This document shows positions 41,463-50,008 of a stretch of 64,000 bases of DNA, one piece after another. The stretch is from contig NZ_JASIRT010000001.1 of NCBI RefSeq assembly GCF_030063475.1, forward strand, positions 434,001-498,000. The letters are read 5' to 3'. The translations under genes and the position numbers were made by a program. Position 1 is the stretch's first letter. Each line of letters starts with the position of its first letter. Source of the DNA: Roseomonas sp. E05. Its GTDB lineage: Bacteria; Pseudomonadota; Alphaproteobacteria; Acetobacterales; Acetobacteraceae. The notes beneath the pieces were generated by a model. It saw nothing but the letters and a program-made list of their open reading frames with translations. It was not told the DNA's origin and did not search any database.

Positions 41463-43529
41463 GTGCCCGATCCAGCTGCTTCCCCTGCCCCGCATATCCG
41501 CATCGGCATCGATATCGGCGGCACCTTTACCGATCTGCAGATCCTGGACGAACGCAGCGGCGCCCTGCACAGCCTCAAGACACCGACGACACCGGAAGAC
41601 CCTTCCATCGGGCTGATGACAGGGCTGCGTGACGCCGCCACACGCTTCCGCTTCACGCTTTCCGACATCCGCCTTCTGCTCCATGGCACCACGATCGCCA
41701 CCAATGCCGTGCTGGAGCGCCGCCTGCCGCAAGGCGTGCTGCTCACCACCGCCGGTTTCGAGGACGTGCTGGAGATCGGCCGCCACACACGGCGCGACAT
41801 CTACGGCCTGAAGCCACGCCATGAGCCTCCGCTGATCGCGCGCGACTGCCGGCTCGGCGTGGCCGAGCGGATGCGCGCCGATGGCAGCGCGGAAATGCCG
41901 CTCGACCTTGGCCAGGTGGCGCCGATGCTGGCGCGGATCGATGCGCTCGGCGCGCAGGTGGTGGCCATCTGCCTGCTGAACGCGCATGTCAACGCCGCAC
42001 ACGAGCAGGCGCTGGCGGAGGCGATCCAGGCCGCGCGGCCGGCGCTTCCGGTCTGCCTCTCCTCCGAGATCAGCCCGGAGATCCGTGAATACGAACGAAG
42101 CTCCACCACCGTTCTGAACGCGCTCCTGATGCCGGTCGTGGGCGCCTATCTCGACCGGCTGCGGGCGCGCATGGCCGAGGCGGGGCTCGCGGCGCGGCTG
42201 TTGCTGGTGCAGTCCAATGGCGGCGTGTGCAGCCCCGAGATGGCGGCGCGGCAGCCGGCGCGCCTGCTGCTCTCCGGCCCCTCGGGCGGTGCCCTGGCGA
42301 CGCTGCGCATGGCCCAGGCGCTCGGCCGTCCGAACCTGCTCGGCGTCGATATGGGCGGCACCAGCTTCGACATCTGCGTGGTGCGCGAGGGCGCCGTGAC
42401 GCAGATGACGCAGGGCGAGATCGACCTCCTGCCGGTGCGGCTGCCGATGATCGAGATCCGCACCATCGGCTCCGGCGGCGGCTCGATCGCCATGGTGGAC
42501 GCGGCGGGGCGGCTACGGGTCGGCCCGCGCAGCGCCGGCTCGCGCCCCGGCCCGGTCTGCTACGGGCGCGGCGGCGTGGAGCCCGCCGTCACCGATGCCA
42601 ACCTGGCGCTCGGCCGGCTCGATCCGCGCTTTTTCCTCGGCGGCGCCATGGCGCTGGACCGCGCCGCCGCGGAAGCCGCCATCGGCGAGCGCATCGGGAC
42701 GAAGCTGGGGCTGGAGAGCGCCGCCGCGGCCGAGGGCATCCTCGCCGTCACCGACACCAGCCTCGCCGCCGCAGCGCGGCTCAGCCTGTTCGAGAAGGGG
42801 CTCGACCCGCGCGCGTTCAGCCTGCTCTCCTTCGGCGGCGCGGGTGGGCTGCACGCCATTCCGGTGGCGGAGGAGCTGGGCGTGCCGGAAGTGATCTTCC
42901 CCGCCGATGCCAGCACCTTCTCCGCCTTCGGCATCCTTCACTCGGACATCGTGCACGACCTCGCCCGCAGCCGCGTCCTGCCCGCGAGCACGGAAAGCCT
43001 GCCGCACGTCACCGGGGCGCTGGCGGAACTGCGCGCCCAGGGCGACGCGCTGCTCGCCGCCGACGGCGTCCCGGAGGCCGAGCGCCATCTCGGCGTCTCC
43101 GCCGACCTGCGCTATCGCGGACAGGCCTTCGAGCTTGTGGTGCCCTGGCCCGAAGGGATGGAGCTGCCGGCGCTGCTGGAAGCCTTCCATGCGTTGCACG
43201 CGCAACGCTTCTCCTATGCCAACCGCGAGGCGCCGGTGGAGCTGGTGGCGCTGCGCGTCACCGCCACCGGCCGGCTGCCACGCGCCATGGTGCACCGCAC
43301 GGCCGGCGCTGGGGCCGACCGCGCGCCCGAGCCGCGCGGAGTCTGGCTGAAGGGGGCCTGGCGCGAGGTGCCGGTATATCAGCGGGAGCAGCTTGGCGGC
43401 CCGGTGCAGGGCCCGGCGCTGATCGAGGAGGAATACACCACCATCTACCTCGCCGAGGGCTGGCGCTGCGCGCCCGGCGCGGAGGGCACGCTGGTGGCGC
43501 AACGCATCGCCGAAGGAACCGCGGCATGA
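41463..43529 (+). CDS. hyuA: Hydantoinase/oxoprolinase subunit A (HyuA family)
   Basis: The ATP-dependent N-methylhydantoinase/5-oxoprolinase A subunit, 688 residues from the GTG at 41463, which has an ideal GGAGG four bases upstream. ASKHA-type phosphate-binding motifs are IRIGIDIGGTFTDLQILD at the start and LLGVDMGGTSFDICVVREG in the middle. LLHGTTIATNAVLERR, LLSGPSGGALATLRMA and LLSFGGAGGLHAIPVAEEL are family signatures. Substrates of the family are hydantoins, 5-oxoproline and acetophenone, so the exact one is open. Its stop overlaps the start of the B subunit as ATGA. Confidence 0.93.
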   Translation: MPDPAASPAPHIRIGIDIGGTFTDLQILDERSGALHSLKTPTTPEDPSIGLMTGLRDAATRFRFTLSDIRLLLHGTTIATNAVLERRLPQGVLLTTAGFEDVLEIGRHTRRDIYGLKPRHEPPLIARDCRLGVAERMRADGSAEMPLDLGQVAPMLARIDALGAQVVAICLLNAHVNAAHEQALAEAIQAARPALPVCLSSEISPEIREYERSSTTVLNALLMPVVGAYLDRLRARMAEAGLAARLLLVQSNGGVCSPEMAARQPARLLLSGPSGGALATLRMAQALGRPNLLGVDMGGTSFDICVVREGAVTQMTQGEIDLLPVRLPMIEIRTIGSGGGSIAMVDAAGRLRVGPRSAGSRPGPVCYGRGGVEPAVTDANLALGRLDPRFFLGGAMALDRAAAEAAIGERIGTKLGLESAAAAEGILAVTDTSLAAAARLSLFEKGLDPRAFSLLSFGGAGGLHAIPVAEELGVPEVIFPADASTFSAFGILHSDIVHDLARSRVLPASTESLPHVTGALAELRAQGDALLAADGVPEAERHLGVSADLRYRGQAFELVVPWPEGMELPALLEAFHALHAQRFSYANREAPVELVALRVTATGRLPRAMVHRTAGAGADRAPEPRGVWLKGAWREVPVYQREQLGGPVQGPALIEEEYTTIYLAEGWRCAPGAEGTLVAQRIAEGTAA

Positions 43530-45160
43530 GCACGCTCGGCCCCGTCGAACTGGAGATCCTGCGCAACGCCCTTGGCGCCGCCGCGGCGGAGATGGACGTG
43601 ACGGTCTGGCGCACCAGCCGCTCCACCGTGGTGCGCGAACTGCTGGACTATTCCACCGCCATCTTCGACCGTGACGGCTACAATGTCGCGCAATCCGCCC
43701 GCATCCCGCAGCACCTGAACTCGATGAGCACCGGGTTGCTGACCGTGGTGCGCGAGCACCTGCCGCTCGACCAGTGGCAGGAAGGCGATGTCGTCATCAC
43801 CAACGACCCGTATTGCGGCGGCCAGCACATCCCGGACATCCTGGCCTTCCGCCCGGTCTTCGTGGCGGGCACGCGGGTGGCGATCGTTGGCACGCTCTGC
43901 CACCATCTCGACATGGGCGGCATGGCGGCGGGCAGCTATGCCGCGACGGCCACCGAGATCTTCCAGGAAGGTCTGCGCATCCCGCCGCTGAAGCTGGTGC
44001 GCGGCGGCGCGCTGAACACCGATCTGCTGGCGATGATGAAGCAGAATGTCCGCCGCCCCGACATGCTCTGGGGCGACCTGCAGGCGCAGCTCGCCTCGCT
44101 GGCTGTGGGCGAGGCCAATATCCGCCGGCTCGCGGAGCGCGTGGGCGCGGAGAAGCTGGTCGAGGCCTGCGCGCGCATCCTCGACGGTTCCGAGCGCGCC
44201 ATGCGGGCGATGATCGGCCGCATCCCGGATGGCCGCTACGCCTTCGAGGACTTCCTGGACGATGACGGCATCACCGATGCGCCGATCCGCGTCCATGCCG
44301 CCGTTACCGTGCGCGGCGAGGAGATGGAGGTGGATCTCTCCGGCTGCGGTCCCCAGGCGCTGGGGCCGGTGAACGCCACCCTCGCCTCCTCCGGCTCCGC
44401 GGTGTCCTACGCGATCATGGCCATTGCCGACCAGGAGATTCCGCCGAATGCCGGCTGCTACCGGCCGATCACGGTGATCGCGCCGGAGGGCAGCATCGTG
44501 CATGCGCGGCACCCCGCGCCGGTGGCCAACCGCATCGCGGTGGGGCATCGGCTGGCCACGACGCTGCTCGGTGCGCTGCACCAGGCGGTGCCAGGGCGCG
44601 TACCGGCGGCCTATTACGGCGTCTCCTATGTCTGCTCCTTCCAGACGATCGGCGAGGCTGGTGAGCGCGGCGTGCTGGTGGAGATCGAGGTCGGCGGCAC
44701 GGGCGCCCATGCCGACGCCGACGGGCTCAGCGCCTACACCTACGGCATGCACAACAACTCCAACATTCCCGCGGAGATGATCGAGAGCGAACTGCCGCTC
44801 ACGCTGACCGGCTATGGCCTGCTGGACGGCTCCGGCGGTGCCGGGCGGCAACGTGGCGGGCTCGGCCTGTTCCGCGAGTGGCGCATCGACTGCCCGGAAG
44901 CGGTCTTCACCGCCAATGGCGAGCGCTTCCGCCACGCGCCCTATGGGCTGGAAGGCGGCGAACCCGGCGCGCTGGGCCATCTTTGGCTGATCCGTGATGG
45001 CGCGCGGCAGGCGCTGGGCTCCAAGGTGAACAACCTCCGCCTGAAGCGCGGCGATATCATCCGGCTGGAGACATCCGGCGGTGGCGGCTATGGCCTTCCG
45101 CAGGACAGGCCGGCGGCGCTTCAAGCCATGGACCGCCGGCTGCGCTACGTTCCCGGGTGA
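43526..45160 (+). CDS. hyuB: Hydantoinase/oxoprolinase subunit B (HyuB family)
   Basis: The partner subunit of HyuA, 544 residues. Family text is clear: [92 protein letters not shown] and a C-terminal [17 protein letters not shown] overlap with hyuA shows translational coupling. A decayed family 1 repeat follows its stop codon by about 30 bases. Confidence 0.93.
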   Translation: MSTLGPVELEILRNALGAAAAEMDVTVWRTSRSTVVRELLDYSTAIFDRDGYNVAQSARIPQHLNSMSTGLLTVVREHLPLDQWQEGDVVITNDPYCGGQHIPDILAFRPVFVAGTRVAIVGTLCHHLDMGGMAAGSYAATATEIFQEGLRIPPLKLVRGGALNTDLLAMMKQNVRRPDMLWGDLQAQLASLAVGEANIRRLAERVGAEKLVEACARILDGSERAMRAMIGRIPDGRYAFEDFLDDDGITDAPIRVHAAVTVRGEEMEVDLSGCGPQALGPVNATLASSGSAVSYAIMAIADQEIPPNAGCYRPITVIAPEGSIVHARHPAPVANRIAVGHRLATTLLGALHQAVPGRVPAAYYGVSYVCSFQTIGEAGERGVLVEIEVGGTGAHADADGLSAYTYGMHNNSNIPAEMIESELPLTLTGYGLLDGSGGAGRQRGGLGLFREWRIDCPEAVFTANGERFRHAPYGLEGGEPGALGHLWLIRDGARQALGSKVNNLRLKRGDIIRLETSGGGGYGLPQDRPAALQAMDRRLRYVPG

Positions 45161-45189
45161 CGCGCAAAGCCAGGCCTCACGAAAATTGC

Positions 45190-45225
45190 AGAAAACGAAA
45201 GGGGCTTTTGGAAATTCATTCCTCC
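45190..45225. repeat. Palindromic repeat, family 1, decayed fragment E
   Basis: GAAAACGAAAGGGGCTTTTG followed by GAAATTCATTCCTCC resembles the right arm of copy B (AAGAAGGGGGTTC, then GGGGGAATTCATTCCTCC) with several changes. It lies just after the hyuB stop codon. Confidence 0.45.
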
Positions 45226-45353
45226 ATGCCCTGCCTCCGCGACGGCGCCCTCGATGGTGGCGCCGCCGCTCCGACATCCTGACCTGAAAAAGCCGCAATC
45301 CCCCGAAACAGCTGCGTCCTCCTCGCGTTCGGTCTGCAGAAGCGGAGAGAATC

Positions 45354-45372
45354 CAGCCGTCGGCAACGGCTG
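45354..45372 (+). promoter_or_regulatory. Leader hairpin before the TPP-enzyme operon
   Basis: Stem CAGCCGT (45354-45360) and ACGGCTG (45366-45372) around a five-base loop, ending four bases before the AGGAGG ribosome site of the gene at 45389. It could modulate translation or mark the start of the transcript leader. Confidence 0.35.
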
Positions 45373-45388
45373 AGCAGGAGGATGAGGA

Positions 45389-47182
45389 ATGGCCGAGACC
45401 GTCAGCGACTTTTTCTGGCAGCGGCTCCATGACTGGGGGGTGCGCCGCGTCTTCGGGTATCCGGGGGACGGCATCAACGGGCTGATCGGCGCGCTGGACC
45501 GCGCCCAGGACAAGGTCGAATTCGTGCAGGCCCGCCACGAGGAAATGGCCGCGTTCATGGCGGGCGCGCATGCCAAGTTCACCGGCGAGGTGGGCGTCTG
45601 CCTTGCCACCTCCGGCCCCGGCGCCATCCACCTGCTGAATGGCCTCTATGACGCGCGGCTCGACCACATGCCGGTGCTGGCCATCGTCGGGCAGCAGGCG
45701 CGCACCGCGCTCGGCGGCCACTATCAGCAGGAAGTGGACCTGCAGAACCTGTTCAAGGACGTCGCCGGCGCCTTCGTGCAGCAGGCCTCCGTCCCCGGGC
45801 AGGTGCGCCACCTGATCGACCGCGCGATGCGCATTGCCATGGCGGAGCGCAAGGTCACCTGCATCATCATGCCGAACGACCTGCAGGAGCTCTCTGCGGT
45901 CGAGACACCGCCGCACAAGCACGGAACCATTCATTCCGGCATCGGCTATTCGCGGCCTGCCGTCATCCCCACACAGCAGCAGTTGCAGCAGGCGGCGGAG
46001 GTGCTCAACGCCGGCAAGAAGGTCGCCATGCTGGTCGGCGCCGGTGCGCTGCAGGCGACCGATGAGGTCATCGCCGTGGCGGACCGGCTCGGAGCCGGCG
46101 TGGCCAAGGCGCTGCTCGGCAAGGCGGCGGTGCCGGACGACCTCTCCTTCGTCACCGGCTCCATCGGCCTGCTCGGAACCAAGCCGAGCTGGGACATGAT
46201 GATGGAGTGCGACACGCTGCTGATGGTCGGCAGCGGCTTCCCCTATTCCGAGTTCCTGCCGAAGGAAGGCCAGGCGCGCGGCGTGCAGATCGACCTCTCG
46301 CCCGCCATGCTGAGCCTGCGCTACCCGATGGAGGTGGCGCTGGAGGGCGACAGCCGCACCACGCTGGAGGCGCTGCTGCCGCTGCTGAAGCCGAAGGCGG
46401 ACCGCTCCTGGCGCGAACGGATCGAGAAGAACATCTCCAGCTGGTGGGAGACGCTGGAGGCGCGCGCCATGCACGCCGCCGAGCCGGTGAACCCGCAGCG
46501 CATCTTCTGGGAGCTCTCGCCGCGCCTGCCCGAGCGCTGCATCATCACCGGTGACAGCGGCTCGCACACCAACTGGTACGCGCGGGACGTGAAGCTGCGG
46601 CGCGGCATGATGGCCTCGCTCTCCGGCGGGCTCGCCACCATGGGCTCCGGCATGCCCTATGCGATCGGCGCCAAGTTCGCCCATCCCGACCGGCCGGTGC
46701 TGGCGATCTGCGGCGATGGCGCGATGCAGATGAACGGCATGGCCGAGCTGATCACCGTCTCGAAGTACTGGCAGAAGTGGCGCGATCCGCGCCTCGTCGT
46801 GCTGGTGCTCAACAACCGCGATCTGAACCAGGTGACCTGGGAGCAGCGTGTGATGGCCGGCGACCCGAAGTTCCTGGGCTCGCAGAGCATCCCCGACGTG
46901 CCCTACCACCGCTTCGCCGAGTTGATCGGTCTGCGCGGCATCTATGTGGACGATCCCGACCGCCTCGCCGGCGCCTGGGAGGAAGCCTTCGCCGCCGACC
47001 GGCCGGTGGTGCTCGAGGTGAAGGCCGACCCCAACGTGCCGCCGCTGCCGCCGCACATCACCCTGCAGCAGATGAAGAAGTTCGCCTCCACCCTGCTCAG
47101 CCCGGATCCCGAGGAAGGCAGCGTGCTGGTCAACACGGCCCGTGAGGTGCTGAGCGGCGTGCTGCCGGGCAAGAGCCACTGA
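45389..47182 (+). CDS. Thiamine-diphosphate-dependent enzyme, pyruvate oxidase/acetolactate synthase type
   Basis: A 597-residue member of the pyruvate oxidase/acetolactate synthase family with the three-domain order. The N-terminal PYR domain has VFGYPGDGINGLIGAL and the activating Glu51 in QARHEEMAAF. The central domain has KVAMLVGAGALQATDEV. The C-terminal PP domain has the ThDP-binding motif from ICGDGAMQMNG to LNNRDL. The sequence resembles PoxB-like proteins that form acetate or acetyl phosphate from pyruvate, but the true substrate cannot be read. AGGAGG precedes the ATG. The next gene follows after two bases, so it heads a five-gene operon to 51641. Confidence 0.9.
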   Translation: MAETVSDFFWQRLHDWGVRRVFGYPGDGINGLIGALDRAQDKVEFVQARHEEMAAFMAGAHAKFTGEVGVCLATSGPGAIHLLNGLYDARLDHMPVLAIVGQQARTALGGHYQQEVDLQNLFKDVAGAFVQQASVPGQVRHLIDRAMRIAMAERKVTCIIMPNDLQELSAVETPPHKHGTIHSGIGYSRPAVIPTQQQLQQAAEVLNAGKKVAMLVGAGALQATDEVIAVADRLGAGVAKALLGKAAVPDDLSFVTGSIGLLGTKPSWDMMMECDTLLMVGSGFPYSEFLPKEGQARGVQIDLSPAMLSLRYPMEVALEGDSRTTLEALLPLLKPKADRSWRERIEKNISSWWETLEARAMHAAEPVNPQRIFWELSPRLPERCIITGDSGSHTNWYARDVKLRRGMMASLSGGLATMGSGMPYAIGAKFAHPDRPVLAICGDGAMQMNGMAELITVSKYWQKWRDPRLVVLVLNNRDLNQVTWEQRVMAGDPKFLGSQSIPDVPYHRFAELIGLRGIYVDDPDRLAGAWEEAFAADRPVVLEVKADPNVPPLPPHITLQQMKKFASTLLSPDPEEGSVLVNTAREVLSGVLPGKSH

Positions 47183-47184
47183 CC

Positions 47185-48291
47185 ATGCCGGGCACGGGAA
47201 GCACTGCGCCGGTGCAGGCGGTCCGTGCGCAGGCCTATGTCATCCCGACCGACTCCCCCGAGGCGGACGGGACCATGCAGTGGACTTCCACCACGCTGAT
47301 CGTGGTGGAGGTGGATGGCGGCGGGTGCATGGGGCTGGGCTACACCTACACCGACGCCGCGGCCGCACCGCTGATCCGCGGCATGCTGGCCGAGGTGGTG
47401 AAGGGCCAGGATGCGCTCGATATCCCGGCCGCCTGGCAGGCGATGCAGCGCCGGGTGCGCAATGTCGGCCGCCAGGGGCTCGCCGCCACCGCCATCTCGG
47501 CGATGGACGCGGCGCTCTGGGACCTGAAGGCCAGGCTTCTCGGCCTGCCGCTGGCCCTGCTGCTGGGCCGTGCGCGGGAAGCGGTGCCGATCTATGGCAG
47601 CGGCGGCTTCACCACCTATTCCGACGCGCAGCTGCGCGACCAGCTCGCCGGCTGGGTGGAGCGCGACGGCTGCCAGTGGGTGAAAATGAAGATCAGCACC
47701 CATCCCGGGCAGGACCCGCACCGCCTCGCCGTGGCCCGAAAGGCGATCGGCGACCATGGCCTCTTCGTGGACAGCAACGGCGCGCTCAGCACGAAGCAGG
47801 CGCTGGCCACCGCCGACATCCTGGCGCGCGACTTCGGCGTGCTGTGGTACGAGGAGCCGGTCTCCTCCGACGATCTGGAGGGGCTGCGGCTGCTGCGCCA
47901 GCGCGCCCCCGCCACGCTGGAGATCGTCGCCGGGGAATATGGCTACGAGATCGACTACTTCCGCCGGATGCTGAATGCCGGCGCGGTGGACGTGCAGCAG
48001 GCCGATGCCTCGCGCTGCGGCGGCATCACCGGCTTCCTGCGCGCGGCGGTGCTCTGCGACGCGCACCACGTCGATCTCTCCGGCCACTGCGCGCCGACGC
48101 TCCATCTGCACGCGGCCTGCGCGGCGCCGCATTTCCGCCATCTCGAATGGTTCCACGACCATGTCCGCATCGAGCAGATGCTGTTCGACGGCGCGCCCGT
48201 CGCGCAGGAGGGCATGATCCGCCCCGACCTGTCCCGGCCTGGCCTCGGCATCGCCTTCCGGCGGCAGGATGCGGAGCGCTATGCGGCCTGA
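47185..48291 (+). CDS. Enolase superfamily enzyme (mandelate racemase/muconate lactonizing type)
   Basis: The 368-residue protein carries the superfamily motifs VKMKIS (KxK), GLFVDSNGAL (metal Asp), VLWYEEPVSSDDL (metal Glu), IVAGEYGYE (metal Glu), QQADASRCGG (Asp) and LSGHCAPTLHLH (His). Likely activities are racemisation or dehydration of a sugar acid. It differs clearly from the two paralogues near 36 kb. Its position between a ThDP enzyme and gluconate-dehydrogenase-like genes suggests a sugar-acid oxidation route. Confidence 0.9.
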   Translation: MPGTGSTAPVQAVRAQAYVIPTDSPEADGTMQWTSTTLIVVEVDGGGCMGLGYTYTDAAAAPLIRGMLAEVVKGQDALDIPAAWQAMQRRVRNVGRQGLAATAISAMDAALWDLKARLLGLPLALLLGRAREAVPIYGSGGFTTYSDAQLRDQLAGWVERDGCQWVKMKISTHPGQDPHRLAVARKAIGDHGLFVDSNGALSTKQALATADILARDFGVLWYEEPVSSDDLEGLRLLRQRAPATLEIVAGEYGYEIDYFRRMLNAGAVDVQQADASRCGGITGFLRAAVLCDAHHVDLSGHCAPTLHLHAACAAPHFRHLEWFHDHVRIEQMLFDGAPVAQEGMIRPDLSRPGLGIAFRRQDAERYAA

Positions 48292-48303
48292 GGAGACGCA
48301 GCG

Positions 48304-49368
48304 ATGACGACGAAGCAAGCAGGGATGGGGCTGCTTGGCTCCCTCGCTGTGGGAGTCCTTGGCGCGGCGCTGCTCGGGCGCGGCCGCGCCGCCCCGCCGG
48401 TCCGGCAAAGGCTGCTCGATATCCTCGCCCTGCCGCCGCCCGTCGCCCGGCAGGTAAAGCGGCTGCACGCGCCGAGGCTGGGCGACACGCCGCGCGGCCC
48501 CCTGCAGCGCTGGCTCGGCATTCCCCCCTCCCCCGCCATCGGCCGTGCCGCGCGGGTGCGGGCGGCGCGGCGGCTGAACCGCTCGGCCGGCCTGCTGGCG
48601 GGATCGGTGCTGCTGGACAGCGCCCTGGAGCATTACCGCGGCTCCTTCCGCAACCCGGCGATGTACACGCCGCTCGGCGTCTCAGCGCTCAGCCTCGCCG
48701 CCAGCCTGCACGGCAAGGGCGACCGGCACTCGGGCCGGCATCCCTTCCGCAGCGCCATCTACGCCGCCGCCGCCGTCACCGGAATCCTTGGCACAGGCTT
48801 CCATCTCTACAACATCATGCGCCGCCCGGGCGGCTTCGCCTGGCAGAACCTGTTCTACGGCGCGCCACTCGGCGCTCCGATGGCGATCTCACTCGCCGGG
48901 CTGATGGGCAGCGCAGCCGAGCATGTCCGCGACGACCGCCCCGGCATGGCGCCGCGCATCTTCGGCCTGCCCGCCGGCCGCATGCTGGCGGCGATGAGCG
49001 GCGCGGGCATCCTCGGCACGGTGGGCGAGGCCGGGCTGCTGCATTTCCGCGGCGCCTACCACAACCCGGCGATGTTCCTGCCCGTCACCATGCCGCCCGC
49101 CGCCTCGGCGCTGCTGCTCAACACGGCGCTGGCCCCGGCGCGGCGCAACCGCTGGATCACCCGCTGGTGGCTGCGCCTCACCGCCCTGCTCGGCTTCGCC
49201 GGCGTCGGTTTCCACGCCTACGGCGTGCAGCGGAACATGGGCGGCTGGCGCAACTGGAGCCAGAACCTGCTGAACGGCCCGCCCCTGCCAGCGCCGCCCT
49301 CCTTCACCGGCTTGGCCCTCGCCGGCCTTGCCGCCCTCGACCTGCTGGAGGATGAGCCCGATGCCTGA
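48304..49368 (+). CDS. Membrane protein of unknown function in a dehydrogenase operon
   Basis: The 354-residue protein begins with a hydrophobic segment (GMGLLGSLAVGVLGAALLG) and contains several further hydrophobic stretches (AIYAAAAVTGILGTGFHLYN, APMAISLAGLMGSAAEH, MPPAASALLLNTALAPA, ALLGFAGVGFHAYGVQ). Two related copies of H/F-YRGSFRNPAMYTPLG and HFRGAYHNPAMFLPV suggest an internal duplication, each followed by a His-containing helix (GFHLYN and GFHAYG), possibly metal- or haem-binding. No CxxCH is present. It overlaps the next gene by eight bases, strongly implying a functional link with the dehydrogenase. I do not recognise a named family. Confidence 0.7.
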   Translation: MTTKQAGMGLLGSLAVGVLGAALLGRGRAAPPVRQRLLDILALPPPVARQVKRLHAPRLGDTPRGPLQRWLGIPPSPAIGRAARVRAARRLNRSAGLLAGSVLLDSALEHYRGSFRNPAMYTPLGVSALSLAASLHGKGDRHSGRHPFRSAIYAAAAVTGILGTGFHLYNIMRRPGGFAWQNLFYGAPLGAPMAISLAGLMGSAAEHVRDDRPGMAPRIFGLPAGRMLAAMSGAGILGTVGEAGLLHFRGAYHNPAMFLPVTMPPAASALLLNTALAPARRNRWITRWWLRLTALLGFAGVGFHAYGVQRNMGGWRNWSQNLLNGPPLPAPPSFTGLALAGLAALDLLEDEPDA

Positions 49369-50008
49369 TCCCAGCCGCTATCCCGGCTATGACGTGCTGC
49401 GCAAGCGCCACACGCCCTCCTGGAACGAGAAGACGCGCCAGGTGATCGACGCGCGCCTGGCGGTCTCGCGCGACCCGCGCTTCTTCACCGCGCATGAGAT
49501 GGCCACCGTCACCGCCATCGCCGACCGTCTGGTGCCGCAGCCCCGCGGCCGCCCCCCCATCCCGGTGGCGGCGCTGATCGACGACAAGCTGCACAAGGGG
49601 CATGAGGACGGCTTCCGCGGCGATGGCATGCCGCGCGAGCGGGAGGCCTGGCGCCGCGGCCTGACCGCGCTCGACGCCGAAGCCCGCGCAGGCCACGGCG
49701 CCGAGTTCCTCCGCCTCGCCGGCCCGCGGCAGGACGCAGTGCTGCAGCAGATGGAGAAGGGCGCGCTGAACGGGCCGGCCTGGGGCGGCATGCCCAGCGA
49801 GACCTTCTTCAAGCAGCGCATGGCGAAGGATGTCGTCTTCGCCTACTACGCGCACCCGACCGCCTGGAGCGAGATCGGCTTCGGCGGCCCGGCCAGCCCG
49901 CGCGGCTATGTGCGCCTCGGCCATGACGAGCGCGACCCCTGGGAAGCCGCCGAGGCCAGGGGCGGTGGCGCCGAGGCCGCGCGCCGGAAGAACCGCCATG
50001 TCGGATGA
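49361..50008 (+). CDS. Gluconate 2-dehydrogenase subunit 3 family protein
   Basis: The 215-residue protein matches the small (gamma) subunit family of membrane-bound gluconate 2-dehydrogenase: RDPRFFTAHEMATVTAIADRLVPQ near residues 40-60, then PVAALIDDKLH and, near the end, VVFAYYAHPTAWSEIGFGGP with the conserved aromatic cluster. Such subunits help fold or export the flavoprotein partner. There is no recognisable signal peptide at this start. ATG 49361 has GGAGG nine bases upstream. It overlaps the membrane-protein gene by eight bases and the GMC flavoprotein gene by eleven. Confidence 0.85.
   Translation: MPDPSRYPGYDVLRKRHTPSWNEKTRQVIDARLAVSRDPRFFTAHEMATVTAIADRLVPQPRGRPPIPVAALIDDKLHKGHEDGFRGDGMPREREAWRRGLTALDAEARAGHGAEFLRLAGPRQDAVLQQMEKGALNGPAWGGMPSETFFKQRMAKDVVFAYYAHPTAWSEIGFGGPASPRGYVRLGHDERDPWEAAEARGGGAEAARRKNRHVG

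Noticed and set aside
43445-47179. A 1244-codon minus-strand frame opposite hyuB and the ThDP enzyme
   Set aside because: Same reason: fully covered by convincing genes on the other strand and without recognisable sequence.
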